A stretch of DNA of 64,000 bases. Source: Cephalotus follicularis. Its lineage: Eukaryota; Streptophyta; Magnoliopsida; Oxalidales; Cephalotaceae. The notes below the pieces were generated by a model, which ran no database searches, was not told the origin of the DNA, and saw only the letters and a list, made by a program, of their open reading frames with translations. The position numbers and the translations under genes were made by a program. Within the stretch, counting starts at the first letter, position 1. Every line of letters starts with the position of its first letter. Of the stretch, positions 11,515-23,971 are shown piece after piece. The stretch lies in assembly GCA_001972305.1 (NCBI GenBank), contig BDDD01002689.1, forward strand, positions 1-64,000. Reading direction: 5' to 3'.

Positions 11515-11985
11515 GATTATGGACTCCAGTACTGTGAAGATCTTTTCAATTTGCATTATCCATCTCTCCGCCGCTATAGCATCTGCATCTCCGGTGAACA
11601 CTGGGGGATTCAATCTCAAGAAGCTCGCTAAGGGATCCTCTAGGCGTGAAGGTTGATCAACTGATCTCCTTGCTGTCATTGAATGCCTAAGGGGTCGTGT
11701 AGCCGGTGGTTGCTTAGGTACTTCAGCCGCTCGTCTACCAGGTCTGGCAGCTGAGGTTTGTTCTGATGTGGTTGCATGGCGTTGCATAAATTCACTCATA
11801 TGGGCCATCATCGCCCTCATCCTTCTCATAAGACCCCTAGACTCCCGTTAATCGGGGTCAGCAATTTCTGCCTCTTGGGATACATTCGCTTTTTCTGCAT
11901 CTCTTCTTGCTCGAGTACGTCTAGTTGACGGCTCGGCTCTTGCTCCTCGTGCAGTTCTACTTCGACGACTGTCTATTTTCTCTTC
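11515..11985 (-). pseudogene. Gypsy D: gag N-terminal fragment
   Basis: The minus strand encodes DSRRSRTARGARAEPSTRRT, then a stop near 11850, then MRRMRAMMAHMSEFMQRH. The conserved gag block DPLASFLRLNPPVF, AAERWIMQIEKIFTVLES follows up to 11515, where C1 begins. The expected start codon near 11981 reads ATA instead of ATG. The apparent open frame that runs on into 11326 is made of C1 LTR sequence and is not gag. The rest of D lies beyond C1, off the left edge. Confidence 0.82.
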
Positions 11986-12086
11986 TGTATAACAACAAAG
12001 GGTTACTATCCACTTATCTTATCCGCATGCAATTAACTGTATAAGCCAAGGGCTCTTTACTGGTATACCCAGTGTAGGAGAACTGC

Positions 12087-12099
12087 GGTTCTGATACCA
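12087..12099 (-). other. Primer binding site of gypsy D
   Basis: On the minus strand this reads TGGTATCAGAACC, a near match to the initiator tRNA-Met complement. It sits four bases from the LTR start at 12104. The 100 bases between it and gag form an untranslated leader. Confidence 0.82.
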
Positions 12100-12840
12100 A
12101 AACTGTGATGCCCCAAACCCCAAGGGTCAACCCCCAAGGTTTGACGCGTTACCAACAGTATCAATCAATAAATTGCAGAGAATTAAAAACATTTAATCAA
12201 TACAATAATGCACGTGAAAAAAAAATCATTAAACAATAAACTTCGTGGAGAAACCCAGTTCATACAACATTATTTAATATAAAAGCTCTGCCACAAACCG
12301 GCAAGTCATAACACATTCCAATCAGTAACATTTATGGGTCGTCGAACTGCAACTGGAAGGAGGAGACTTACTCCGATTCAGTCTTCTGCTTGATGCGAGG
12401 CTCCACCTGTACCTGACCCATTACATTACAATGCAATGGGTTAGAAACCACTGGTTGTGTAGGAACCCCTACCCATGCATATGTGGAGTGCAATGCAGCA
12501 GATATAAATATATATGCAATGAGATATGCATTAATGAGCAGTACAGTACATGCAATACATTCAGTGTAACAGTACATTTCCTTAACAGTCATTCATTCCA
12601 TAACAGTCCATAACAGTCATTATAAATCCTTCTACGACATTCCCTACTTAAGGAGGAGCGGTAACGCACTCCAGACGTTGAAGGTGGAGAAGCCGGGAGG
12701 AATAAATATTATAATTCAGGTAGACCAGTTCCTCAGGTCCTCGACTTTAGGAAGAGCTATATACGCACTCTAGGCATTATAGGTAGAGGAGAGGAACATA
12801 GACATTCATTATACAATATCAGTTATTCAATTAGTGTGTC

Positions 12841-12985
12841 CCATCTCGGTCGATGATCCACTGACTCATCTCAGTCGGTGATCCATTAGGCTATCTCGGT
12901 GACCCACCTAGTTCAGCTCAATTTTGGTGACCATTAGGTCATATCAGAAATAGCCTTATTGGCTCATCTCAGTCGGTGATCCAGT
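12841..12985. repeat. Degenerate tandem repeat in LTR D
   Basis: Four to five copies of a unit of about 30 bases built on CATCTC-GTCGGTGATCCA, each diverged by substitutions and small gaps. Confidence 0.7.
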
Positions 12986-13329
12986 CCAATACAGTATACT
13001 AACATTATTAGCACATTAATACTACATTAACATTTTACCATAAGGTCTGCCTTTATTACCACATTAAACCATGTTCCTTGCCCAAAACATAATACACTAC
13101 ATTAATATAATCCTACTGTTGCACTTCATTCATTAATTCATGTTATTGTACGCCTTACGCATGTACCAGGCCCAAGCTCATAACGCATGCATAAATTGGG
13201 CGAGCCCAGGTGCTGAGTACACATAATGAATGGCCCGGCATTCGTTACGTGGTAAGCTTGGCGCTGCACTCATCTTCATTGTGTATTCTATTTACAAGGC
13301 GAACGAAGCAGCCTGTTGGGATATAGGGC

Positions 13330-13771
13330 AGAGGATGATACATGCTTGAAATGGACGCTCTGCTCATGGTTGCTTGCTTTGGATGCATAGCAGTGGACGA
13401 CGCATGCTCGGGAGACATGGTCGGCTCATGAGTGCATGCATAGGGTGCAGGGCAGAGGACAACTCTATGTATGCATGGTAACCCAGGCGCCTTGCTCTGG
13501 CCTGTCCCCGGGATTATTGCAGAGGACAACAATGGTGCTATGTACTGGCGCATCCTCGGACGTATGGCAGAGGAGGACTCTGGCATCGTGGATGCATGGC
13601 GCATAGAACCTCCACACATGGTGCTGGTGTGGCCTCTGTACTTGTCCTCAGTAATGGCACTGGTGCGTCCCTAGCCCTATGGCAGTGCACAGAACGCATG
13701 GCAGAGGACAATGGTGTCCTCTGCACTTTGCAGTGGTCATGACGCATGCAGAGGACAATGGCGTCCTCCGC
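13330..13771. repeat. GCAGAGGAC array with hairpins in LTR D
   Basis: Seven units related to GCAGAGGACAA occur at about 50-130 base spacing. At 13701-13724 the arms GCAGAGGACA and TGTCCTCTGC are perfect reverse complements around a 4-base loop. At 13748-13771 a second copy differs by one arm mismatch. This is a different palindrome type from the TCGA-cored units in the other LTRs. Confidence 0.8.
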
Positions 13772-13912
13772 ATTTGGTATCCATGGGCATTGCAGTGGTG
13801 CATCCTCAGCACTTCGGGCATTTGTAGTGGAGAGCTTGGCACCTTGCCATGCTCAGACGCACGGCCCAGGATAGCTCAAGCTCCATCCTGGCACATCGGC
13901 TCATGAAGGCAA

Positions 13913-16299
13913 TGTTGGAACGACGGGAGGGGTCCCGATCGATTTTGGGTCTGGAATGCAAGTGTGTACAATTTTAATTTTTCAAAAACCACCAAGACAC
14001 GAAGTCAAGGTCACACTTATATCTTACTACCAAAATCTATGCGCCTAGGATCTCCGTTAAATATTCAATCGAACAAAACGAAAATTCAAGCATACATCCA
14101 CTTAACCGAAACCAATTCGGTAAACAACAAAAACATAAGATTAGGAACCATACCAACGTTGGCGACTCCATCACTTTGCCGCTACGCGCTTGCCGAAGCA
14201 ACTGCCGGTTACCAGCTCCACTGCCGGTTTCCAGCCAGTCCACGAAAAAATCAACAAAGATAGCAACGGACTCCAAAAAAACCGCTTGACCCATTTCTAA
14301 AGAAGACGCTCCAAGAAGCGCCCCGGAAGGTGGTGAACAATGGTGGTGACTCACTGAGTTCAGACTTAGTGAGTCTCGGTCAACGCGCCTTTGACCGGCT
14401 GCAACATATGTGGACCACAAACACCTGACCTACACATCGGTGGTCGAGACTCAGCGAGACTCGGCCAGGAATGCCAAGAACGGCAGGCGGCGAGTCACGG
14501 AGTTTACTCGCCATTCACCAACACCGGCCACCAAGCCACCAAACGCATCAACTCCTTCACCATTTCATAGCAGCACCTCAGACTCACCGTGACTCGCGCC
14601 AGAATGCCCAGCCACGGCGTACAGCGCACTGAGTCTATAGGGTTGATTCTATGCACACAAACCCGGCCAAGCAATGCCAGTAACACCTAGTCTAAGGCAA
14701 AAATAGGCAGAGCCAAGCATGGCTCCACCTACCAAGACCACAGGCGGCGGAAGAGAAGTCCAACAGTGGGTGTGACGCAAAACGCGTCACGGTTCAAAAC
14801 AGAGAGAAGAAGAGAAACGGGGAAAGAAAGAGAGGAGAGTACTGTGGATGAGAGGACAACTCCTTTGCCGGCCATCGGCGCCATGCGTGCAGTCTTATCT
14901 GATAAGAAACCGAGTCGCCAGGCACAGAGCACGCGTAGCGTGCTCTGTCTCTCTCTTGCCTCTCGCCTATTACGCGCCCTTGCGCAATAGGCAAGTCAAA
15001 AAACCAATTTTTTTTTATAACATTACGAAATGTTTCTCTCTTTGTTTTATTATGTGCACCCCACACAACGTATGTAAAACATACTCCCACTATGGTTTCT
15101 CTTAGTATATCAATTTAACAATATGGTGGTAAATTTAAATAAATAAATAAACCACTAATGCCAAATTAATATATACTAGTTAAAACTATATTTTCCGCCA
15201 AGCTAGGATGTGTGTAGCATGCATCGCTTTTCCAATAATCAGGTGGGACCCGGAAGCCCAGTTTGAATCTGGTACAACTATAAATTTCTCAAAACATCGC
15301 ATGAATTCTTGTACGACTATCCCAATAGTCCCTGACTATTAAAACACCTCCGGTTTGGATCCCATCACCCCCCGGATCCGTAGAATAAACTACGTCTATA
15401 AGTCGACATCCGGTTAAATCAATACTTTATCCAGTCATCGACATATGTGTCATGTATCCTATGTCATACTTAGCTGCGACTACATCCTAGGGTTCGGAAT
15501 ACTGTCACCCCTAGGTGAAGTCGCGATAACTATAAATTTACGTACGCATTGAGACTTTTGGCAAACCTCCCTGGAAACCCTGTTTCCAGTCTGCCTATAC
15601 CTGATCAGGGTTTTATGAGTCTCAACGGAGTTAAATAATATAAAGCCGATCACCCTGCATATGGGTGTGACGATCCCTTATTGCGAACTCTCCCATACAT
15701 CTCAATGAAGCTCTTACAAAGCCCAAAGACAACCCTTTTGCCATCACGTGGCTAGTGTTGGGGAAGGTGGAAATCAAAGCCAAGCAGTCACAACACAACG
15801 CATGCCAGCCGCTCAGGTCTAACGATACAACGTAGCTCCATGAATTGTCCAGTAGCCACCGTAGACTATATACTACCGAGACTATAGGAATCCTATTGAC
15901 ATAGGTATGACTTTCCAAATAGGTTTCCTATGGTGGGTCGGTTCAGTCTCATGCTCCTTAGCATGAACCCCACATTATGCTTTATGATAAATCCAAATGG
16001 TAATGAGATCCAACCCCTCGAATGATAGGGCACTATATGTGTACTCGGATCACATGGTGATCACCCGATCCATTTAAGATGGTTTTGGATATACATATAG
16101 TGGGTTGCCATTGTTGATTGAATATGCACTATAAAACACAAAAAGGAATTCATATTGTATAAATAGAGAGTATAATATACACACATGCAGTCGCCCCGCG
16201 GCTTAAAGAGATATCTCCAGTTAAGGAGTGCATCTCATACATACACATATATTTATGCAGAGCCACCTTGTGGCATGCAGGGACACCCCTAATCTAACA
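13913..16299 (-). repeat. 3' LTR of copia-1 (2,387 bp)
   Basis: It aligns along its length with 23972-26537. It lacks a segment of about 145 bases present in the other LTR at about 26095-26245. The break lies at ATGAGA, a short direct repeat that brackets the segment in the other copy. It also lacks the long GA tract of the right LTR. Overlapping open frames here are not conserved as proteins. Confidence 0.93.
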
Positions 16300-16317
16300 A
16301 TCTTCCACTTGGCCCTC
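16300..16317 (-). other. Polypurine tract of copia-1
   Basis: On the minus strand this reads GAGGGCCAAGTGGAAGAT directly before the LTR start TGTTAG, the usual plus-strand priming site of copia elements. Confidence 0.85.
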
Positions 16318-16319
16318 AA

Positions 16320-18620
16320 GCCACGAAGACCTTTAGCCTAAGCCAATCGCACTTCCGCTGTCGCTTAAGTACTACTAATGCTCATGGCATTGATCAGTGG
16401 GTCTGCCAAAATTTGCTATTGTCGCAAATCTCTCTAGGATAATGTTTCCTCTATATACGATCTCATGAATCATATAATATAATGATACCATTGCTTAAGT
16501 TTAGAGCAGTAATGAGACCTAGGTTCCATAGCCTGAGCAAAGGCCCCCCATCATCGTCACTCTACACAATTGGATGAACGATAGATGGAACTACATAAAG
16601 TTCCACAGTGAACTTCCGCTACCAAACAACAACTTTTTGGTATCATAGGTTATTACATACTCTTATTCATGGTTGAGTCAACAGTATCCCACTGTTGTAG
16701 ACTCCTCCAACTCACACAGCACATTCATTCAGGATAATCACATATCCTGATACGATGTTGTGATCATTCAGATCACAGATGAAATCAGAGTCAACATAAC
16801 TCTTATTCAATTCACCATCTTCTCCATATGTCAAGAAGAAATCTTGAGTCACTCTCAGATCTCTTTGACAATTCCCAGTTCCTCTCATAGGGATTGGAAC
16901 GATAATCAACTAGCCAGACCCTTAGGTTTGTACGATGTCAGGCCTAGTACAAAGTATGATATTGCATGATGTAGCCTATAGCCGAAGCTTAAGGTAGTCT
17001 ACTCATGCAACACTTTCCTCTAACGTCCCTTTCAACGTCCTCTTGGAAAGATGAATTCCTTGGCTAATTGGAAGTAAGCCAAACGTGGAATTTAGATGTC
17101 CATACTATATCAACACCCTGCCGATGTACTGGCTTTGGGAAAGTCCAAACAACCTACTTGATCAATCCCTTTAGATATTCATTCTCAAAACAGAGGAAGT
17201 TTCTCACAAATTATTTTAGAGAAGTTCTTGGTTAATTGTACTATAGCATACCTACAATATTACCAATGTGTAGAATGTTATCTATGTATATAACCAAGAA
17301 AGTGATATCTAGGATATCCTATTTCCGGTAGACTTAAGGCATAGCATCATTTTGATAAAAATCAAAAACAGATGTTTCAGCTACGGGATGCTTGCATAAG
17401 GTCATACGCAAACGTTAGGAGCTTGCACACACTCTGTCTAATGTTCGTTGGATGTAAACCCCTCGGGTTTGGGACATTAAGATGTCCTCTTCAAGATAGT
17501 CCTTTTTCAAGGTTATCTTGACATCCATATGCCATTTGTTATATGCATAACGAGTGGAAATTACAAGCATTATCCGAATGGACTTAATCATTACGATTTA
17601 AAGGTTTGAACCTTTTCCATTAACGCCTATCTTCCTCTCGAAGGTATATATGCAACCATTGGGCAACCCGCCTATGGGAGCATTAACCAAGTTCCATACT
17701 CAGTTGACGTATATGGCATCCATTTCGGATTTCATGACTCCCAACCATGCTTAGAAAACAGTGCTCTTCACTGTTTCCTTTGTAGCTGACAGGCTCATCA
17801 TCATCGATGAATTTAGATTTATCAGTGCCTTTTGCGAGAAAATCACATTTCTCAGACGCTGTTAAAATCTTGCCTGATCTCCTCTCACGAGGAGTGCCTT
17901 ACTGAGATCCCTTCTCAGGTTGAGATCCTTTTCCAAATCTTATCTTTAGTGGGTTCCATATATAATTCCTCATCGTCCCGTGGGCTTTCACCAGATAATA
18001 ACTCACTTAGTTATACCTTACTCCCACTGCTTCCTGTAAACAGGTATTCCCCTTTTGAGGAATTTTTCAGTACGCCAAACAAATACCATTTGTTCGCTAG
18101 GATGGTTTAAATGGAATCCTAAGAACTTCTTAGTATATCCCACAAACCGGCAACGATCCGCTCGCGCCTCCATCTTAGAAGGTTTCAGCCTTCTTATGTA
18201 AGCCAGACAGCCATTAACCCTCCTGGTTTATGTTGGGTTTCCTCCTATTTAATATCTTGAAAGATATGGAGGGGACGTATTTCATAGGAATCCGGATTAG
18301 GATCTACGCTACCGCTTTAACGCATAATCCCATAAGGAGATAAGAAAATGAATAAAAGACATAATGGATTTGACATATTCACAAATGTCAATTTCCTCCA
18401 TTTGCAAACATCATCACAGTATGGTATTGCAGAAAGGATCCATTGAGAGAGAATTCCGTTATCTCTAAGATAACCCAAGAATTCAACAGACAGGTATTCG
18501 CTTCCCCAATCAGAGCGTAATGCTTTAATGGGTTTACCCATTTTCATTTCTGCATCATATCTAAATCCCTTAACACTTTCAAAGGATTCAGATTTGTGTT
18601 TCACCCGAAACACTTACCGA
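16320..18620 (-). pseudogene. copia-1 pol: integrase, reverse transcriptase and RNase H remnants
   Basis: Read on the minus strand, the region has integrase near 18320-18610 (GKPIKALRSDWGSEYLSVEF). The reverse transcriptase catalytic motif near 17275-17305 reads LVIYIDNIL in place of YVDD. Next comes a tether block at 16712-16909 (FFLTYGEDGELN, SDFICDLNDHNIVSGYVI). RNase H remnants follow at about 16500-16640. Frames change repeatedly and stops are frequent, so the protein is dead. The catalytic YVDD has lost its second Asp. Assignments of the intermediate parts are approximate. Confidence 0.82.
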
Positions 18621-18659
18621 AACCCTGACGAATCACAGTATGAAGGTAATGAAGTAATG

Positions 18660-19260
18660 AAAATCTTCATGTGCATTGTCTGACATTATACCACAAATGT
18701 CAGTGTGGATATATTACAATATGTCCACTACCTTCTCTCCAGTCTTGGAGAAAAGAAGATTTGGTCATTACACCAATCAAACATGATGTACACGTTGGAA
18801 GGGACTCCCCGTCCTGGATGTCCAAAAGTCCATCCTTGACCAAACGTGTTTATCTAGCCTCGCTAGAATGAGCTAATGAACAATGCAAAAGGTTGTGAAG
18901 GATTTATATCAAATTTCTCTCGTAGTTTTTTATTATTAATTCCTTGCTCAATTGCTGGTGCTATTGTTTGATTAGTAATTAAGACTAAAAAACCCATTAT
19001 CTAGTTAATCAATGCTAACTGATACATAACCAGAAAATAATAGTCACTATCCATTTGTAATAAATAAAAAGCTCTCATCTTTACATAATATACATTGGAT
19101 ATGCTAATCAAAGTTTAGAACAGTAAGTTCTTAACAATGTTTACAAAGGTTAAGTCTATATACAAAAGCCACATTGCTTTAAATATACAAATCAAAATAT
19201 TCCTACAACATAAAAGTAGATCCTCCATCTTCATGTCATAGGTTCATTGCATCCTCAGCT
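18660..19260 (-). pseudogene. copia-1: GAG-pre-integrase and protease remnants
   Basis: At 18671-18880 the minus strand can be aligned, across frames, to the copia block that carries the zinc-binding HHCC domain (compare 27412-27700 of copia-2: S-KLVKD, SCLLGKM-K-PF, VDIL-LIHTD-CG). The segment 18900-19260 matches the preceding region in scattered blocks (LLFS, DNG-). It has no long open frame. Confidence 0.6.
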
Positions 19261-19495
19261 CCCATCTGCCTAGCTCCTCTTAGCATCCTGCAAACAGTTA
19301 CAAATCTTAGTCTCACAACCTGAGTCCAAAACCCGAATTGAACTTACATTGTAAGCTAAGTAGAATATGAAAAATATGACGGTACCTACCCCGAGGCACC
19401 ATCTGCAATGGAAGCAAGAAATTGTGTGCAATTTCTCTTCCAGTATCCTAACTTCCCACACATAAGCAAGATATCGCCTTAATAAGCTTTTTAAT
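19261..19495 (-). pseudogene. copia-1: gag zinc-knuckle remnant
   Basis: Minus-strand translation near 19410-19490 gives MCGKLGYWKRNCTQFLASI. This is the copia C-x2-C-x4-H-x4-C knuckle followed by its usual FLAS tail. The first Cys is lost and the His is Tyr. C2 inserted directly beside it at 19496. Confidence 0.7.
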
Positions 19496-22008
19496 TGTAA
19501 CACCCCCGATGGTGGGAGCCCTTACAAGTCATAATACCAAACAAAACATAACAGAATAGCTAAACATGAACATAACGCAAAACAAATGTGGTGGTCTGAA
19601 AACATATCTTATTATCATATCTGATGTTTAACAAAGTCTGAAATTTCCAAAAAAGTCATAATCTGGAAACACAATCCGATATCCAAAATATTGTTTAAAA
19701 AGCAAATTAGTCTAATACTGTCCCAATACTTGATCAATACTAATGGAAACACAACGGACCAACTCCTAGATGATCATCCGACAAGTGGGTAACTCTCATC
19801 ACACGTTTCCCCCATCCTTCTGAAAACCTACGAATAGAAACAAAAACGCGGCTGAGCAAACCTCAGTACGGATAAGGAAGTAAAACAGTAAACAGTAAAC
19901 AATTAATTTGAACTTCAAAACTCAGCCAAGTAACATAGTAAAGAATCTTTGAAATGTAAAGCATAATATTTAAATACGAATAGTTATAAATCATCATAAC
20001 TTTACTAAAAACATAACATCACAGTTCAAAACTTTATCTGATTTCATAATTCCATAACAGAGAATTCTGCATACATACATATATAGGTGCAAGGGGTTTG
20101 CGAGGCCCACATGCTCTGACGGAAAAGTCATGTACGGCACTACACAAACCATCACAATACTGAATTTCTGAATTCTGACAATAACTAGAGTATACTCATA
20201 CGCCTCAAAAAGATCCATATCCTACTCTCAAGATACATATTTAAAAGAGATGACGTAGACCAATCACACCACCACGGTAGGTGTCATGCCCTTCGTACCA
20301 AAGAACGTGCCTATGATACCTCATAGGTAGGGTTTTTCTCTGTATGTTATTATGCTAAAATGTTGTTTTAATTTAAAACAATTCTAAAACGTAACAGACA
20401 GTTTATGAACATGTCCGAGATCAAAATCATATCTGAATTCATAATCCGATTTGTATCTGAAGTTTAACATACTTCCCAAAGTGGAAGCCATGTCTAAAAT
20501 AAAAAACATATTATCGATTGAGAAAAACATGCATATTAAAATCAATATCCGACTTATCAATAATAAAATCCAATTAGAATAAGTTATTGTCCAACGAGAA
20601 TATACGTACCAAATATGAATTTTAATTCGAATAAAATCAAAAGAAAAATCATAGAAACATAATTCCGATTTACTTTAAAAATCGATAGGAGTTTATCAAA
20701 GAACGATGTATCCATACCTTAGTAGTTCAAAAAATCTAATCAAACTAGAATACCAAACAAAAGCACCCTATAAGTGTCCTAAACTCCACCACGGATGATA
20801 TCAAGACCTAAACATATAAGCCCAAACATCACATAACATAAAAAGAAGCAAACATCAAAACTGCCAGTGAAAGCGTCGACTGTTTATTCTTAGGCGTCGA
20901 CGGTTTCATTGCATAAAAGGAAAAAGAGCAAAGCAAAGCGACGACTAAACAAAGCATAACACAGTACAAAACGGCGACGCTTAAAAGACAAGCATCGACA
21001 GTTTGCGTCGAACACAAAATACCAGTAGCAGAAAATTGGTTGCAAAACATGAGTAAATCCGATTTTTCATAAACAATGAGCATAAATAATAACATGCAGG
21101 TTTTATGACATGATATACCAATTCAAAACACAAGTATATAACTATCTTAGTGCATGATCAAAAGTAAAACAAAAGTATGGAAATTTTGAAGTAAAATTTT
21201 CTGGTTTAAAACAGTTTATACAAATCAGGAACTATAATCCGATTTTTGTTGCCCAGAGTATAAAACAGTAACATATATGTAACTATAGCATATCTTATTT
21301 GATTAGGATTCCTGTATAACAAAATATGCACATAAATTTCATATGTTAACAAATTAAGAACAACAAAAAATTAGTTTCAACGGGCCTCTAAAATCATGCT
21401 CAAAATTAAATTCTAGTCAGTTTTAATACAAATTAAAGGGTGATATTGAAACTACGTAGTACAAACTACAACTTTCGTTTAGAAAATACCTTTAGAAAAT
21501 GTCGTTTTGATGAAGATTGAGGCTGATGAAGTTGTTGTTCGTGTTTGTAAGAAATATGTAGATTGTTTTCTTTCAAATTAATCCTCGGCCTTTTTAAAAC
21601 CAGAAAAACGAGTGAAATTGATGGTAAAATCGTGAAACTAAAGAGTTTCCTTTCCTGCAGTTTCGATCTCACTCAAAGAAGGAAAATCGGATCAACAAAA
21701 ATGGCAAAAACCTCCTTTTCCATAAGCATGTCACCGTCCAAACAGAATAGGAAATCCGACTAAAGCGTCGACAGTTTACGGAAAGCGTCGACGGTTAAGC
21801 CTTAAGTTACGAAACGCGTCAAAGTCACAGGTTTTGGACTAACTCACAGCACCCGAAGCGTCGGCGGTTCTAAAAAGAGCGTCGGCGCTTTGTTCCCAGA
21901 AAAAAAACATAAAAGAAAATCAAAAAGTTCAAACACTATAGCATAAATCAAGAGATAAAGACCGAACATAAAACGATAAACATGTAAACATAGAAATGGG
22001 TTATTACA
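19496..22008 (-). repeat. Solo LTR C2 (Ty3/gypsy family C), TSD TTAAT
   Basis: It starts TGTAACACCCCC at 19496, ends ATTACA at 22008, and is flanked by a perfect TTAAT duplication (19491-19495 and 22009-22013). It is 2,513 bp long with no primer site or coding domain, so it is a solo LTR. Orientation is set by the related plus-strand LTR end in C1. It carries palindrome clusters at 20870-21012 and 21763-21891. The small open frames within it are not conserved. Confidence 0.93.
20870..21891. repeat. Two TCGA palindrome clusters in LTR C2 (20870-21012 and 21763-21891)
   Basis: Units include AAAGCGTCGACTGTTT, AGGCGTCGACGGTTT, AAAGCGTCGACAGTTT and AGAGCGTCGGCGCTTT. As in LTR B1 there are two clusters, one in the middle and one near an end. 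Confidence 0.85.
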
Positions 22009-22400
22009 TTAATCCTCTAATGAATGGTATCCCTAAACCACGTGAAGTGGTTCATTTTATTTCTTCCTTATGGGCTCCTTGCCCTTGGAACTGGATCCTC
22101 TTGATCCACCTCTCCCTGAGGTTGTTCGAGAAGAATGAATAGGTATCACAGATTGTTTTGATCCAGACAGGTCAAAAACTACCTTATCAGTCCTCGACTG
22201 TGCGTCAAACAACTCCTCAAGTTGTATCAATAGGGCACATAAGGTCTGTGAAGAAATACATAGCGTTTGCCAGTTTGGCATCAAGGCAACACTCACCATG
22301 TACTGAGGTCTATGATCGCCGTCCCACCACTTAGCCACCCCAGCCTTGTGATGGTCAGATGCATTGATCTCTAATGTGGGGATATCTCAGTCATAACATG
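22009..22400 (-). pseudogene. copia-1: gag fragment
   Basis: The minus strand encodes KWWDGDHRPQYMVSVALMPN, then LEELFDAQSRTDKVVFDLSG and a Gly/Ser/Arg-rich tail (TTSGRGGSRGSSSKG). The start parallels copia-2 gag (KWLDDDEQARCLAIAGMVPE, LKELYGERSRTTRFNLSR), so it is the middle of a UBN2-type copia gag. Only about 100 codons survive. The N-terminus above 22400 is not recognisable. Confidence 0.75.
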
Positions 22401-23955
22401 AACAACCCTCATGCTCGTGAGTACAATGCGCAACCATTCAAAAAACATGGATTATGTCGCTTAAGAAAATATAAAACATGCCAAATAATGGTGCTGTCTA
22501 CCATTTGAGTATATAGAATATGTTATATAACAACCTATTAGAAGAAACAAGAATATAATTTAGCAGATTATTCATTTTCATGTTATTACCATAATTCTTG
22601 GTCTTTAGTAATTATGGCTCCTCCCACTATTCTAATTGTATCCCACACCTCCATGTGGAAATCGAGAAGCACCCGCTTCCTAGTGGGGATCGGAATCTAT
22701 TTCGCATATTATGGTCTTCGCTGAGCGAAACAAACCATAATACCAAATAGGTAGGCTTTAAAGGCCAATTTACATTAGGGCCTCACCCTTGATATGCAAG
22801 ATCCGATACATCATTCGGCCTCCCGACCCATACAATCCACCGCTGAGCGGCGTTAATAGTATGAACTCGGTATAAGTCCGTACCCACAATCCTCAAAGAA
22901 ATGAACCAGTTTTGATATCCACTAGGAGGCTAGTCAGAACAACTAAACTTAGTCATTTCCTTCCAATGCTACCCTGGTACTAAAGCTGAACAGTAACGGT
23001 CATACAGGGGAACTCTGCTGAGCAGTACCATCCCTAATATATCCATACCCTTCAACAGAGATTATGGAAGGCCAACGATGGAGCACCCTTGTGCCCCACC
23101 CCTTATGGACTTATTATTTCACAATTGAAAGAATTTTGAGGTCTCATTTTATTTAGTTAGCCAAAGCCGTTATTAGATTAATTTTAATCTTTCAATCCAT
23201 TTGGAAACTGCTTATTATGCTTGACGTGTTTGGATTGTTTGCAAAAAGTAAACAACCATCTCATGCATCCTATGATCCACATAGAAATAAAAATGGCCTG
23301 GCTAGGAATTAAAACTATGAGCGATCACACGAGCGTATGTGATCACTCGGTCTCCTACGTGAACTATTCAAAACTACTTTATTACAAAATGCACCATGCA
23401 TATATGGCCTTCACTTGGTCTTGCAATTTCCTTGATCTCCCTCTTCAAGCTCCTTTGCGATTCTTCTCTTCTTTTATTTACAAAAAAAAAAAAATTACAC
23501 AAAATACATTAAAAAAATAAAGAATAGAATACAAATGGAGGGAGAGAGAGAATAACACAAATAAGGAAATAAGGTGCTCGCAGGCAACCATATTACAGAC
23601 CAGATAAAGTACATGATAATAAAGCAATTTAAACCATCCACAAAAGAAACCAAAAGCTAGGTTCAATCCCATTGCCTACCATCATGCATAAGACATTTAA
23701 ATCTATATCCACAATAGAAATAAATAAACACAAGCAATTTCAATTTCCGATGAACAATCGAAATAATCCCAAGATAGCCGATATTCCAATAAAAGTCCCA
23801 CTAAATTATTTAAAATCTAGTTTCCATCGGTTTACGAAAACTTAATTTTATAAAACAGCAATGGAAAGGGAATTAAATTAGAATCTCAGCTACTTTAATC
23901 ATTCTAAAATAGTCACCAAAAACTGAAATTAAAGTGCAATTGATATTAAAACGGA
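22401..23955 (-). other. copia-1 5' leader, no gene
   Basis: Noncoding sequence between gag and the primer site. A block at 22610-22690 (ctcccacta...tcccacacctccatgtgg) matches the copia-2 leader at 45280-45325, and 23000-23240 matches 55380-55600. This shows the two copia elements are related and that this is leader sequence. Confidence 0.7.
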
Positions 23956-23956
23956 T

Positions 23957-23968
23957 CTCTCTGATACC
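23957..23968 (-). other. Primer binding site of copia-1
   Basis: On the minus strand this reads TGGTATCAGAGA, matching the initiator tRNA-Met complement, three bases inside the LTR start at 23972. Confidence 0.9.
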
Positions 23969-23971
23969 ACT

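Larger units (their letters stand above)
12104..13912 (-). repeat. 5' LTR of gypsy D, left part
   Basis: It starts TGTGATGCCCC on the plus strand and is interrupted at 13913 by copia-1. It continues at 26543-27416, giving a total of about 2.68 kb. It contains a degenerate tandem repeat with a 'ctcagtcggtgatcca' unit (12841-12985). It also contains an array of GCAGAGGAC-type units (about 13330-13771), some forming near-perfect hairpins. No gene is seen. Confidence 0.85.
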
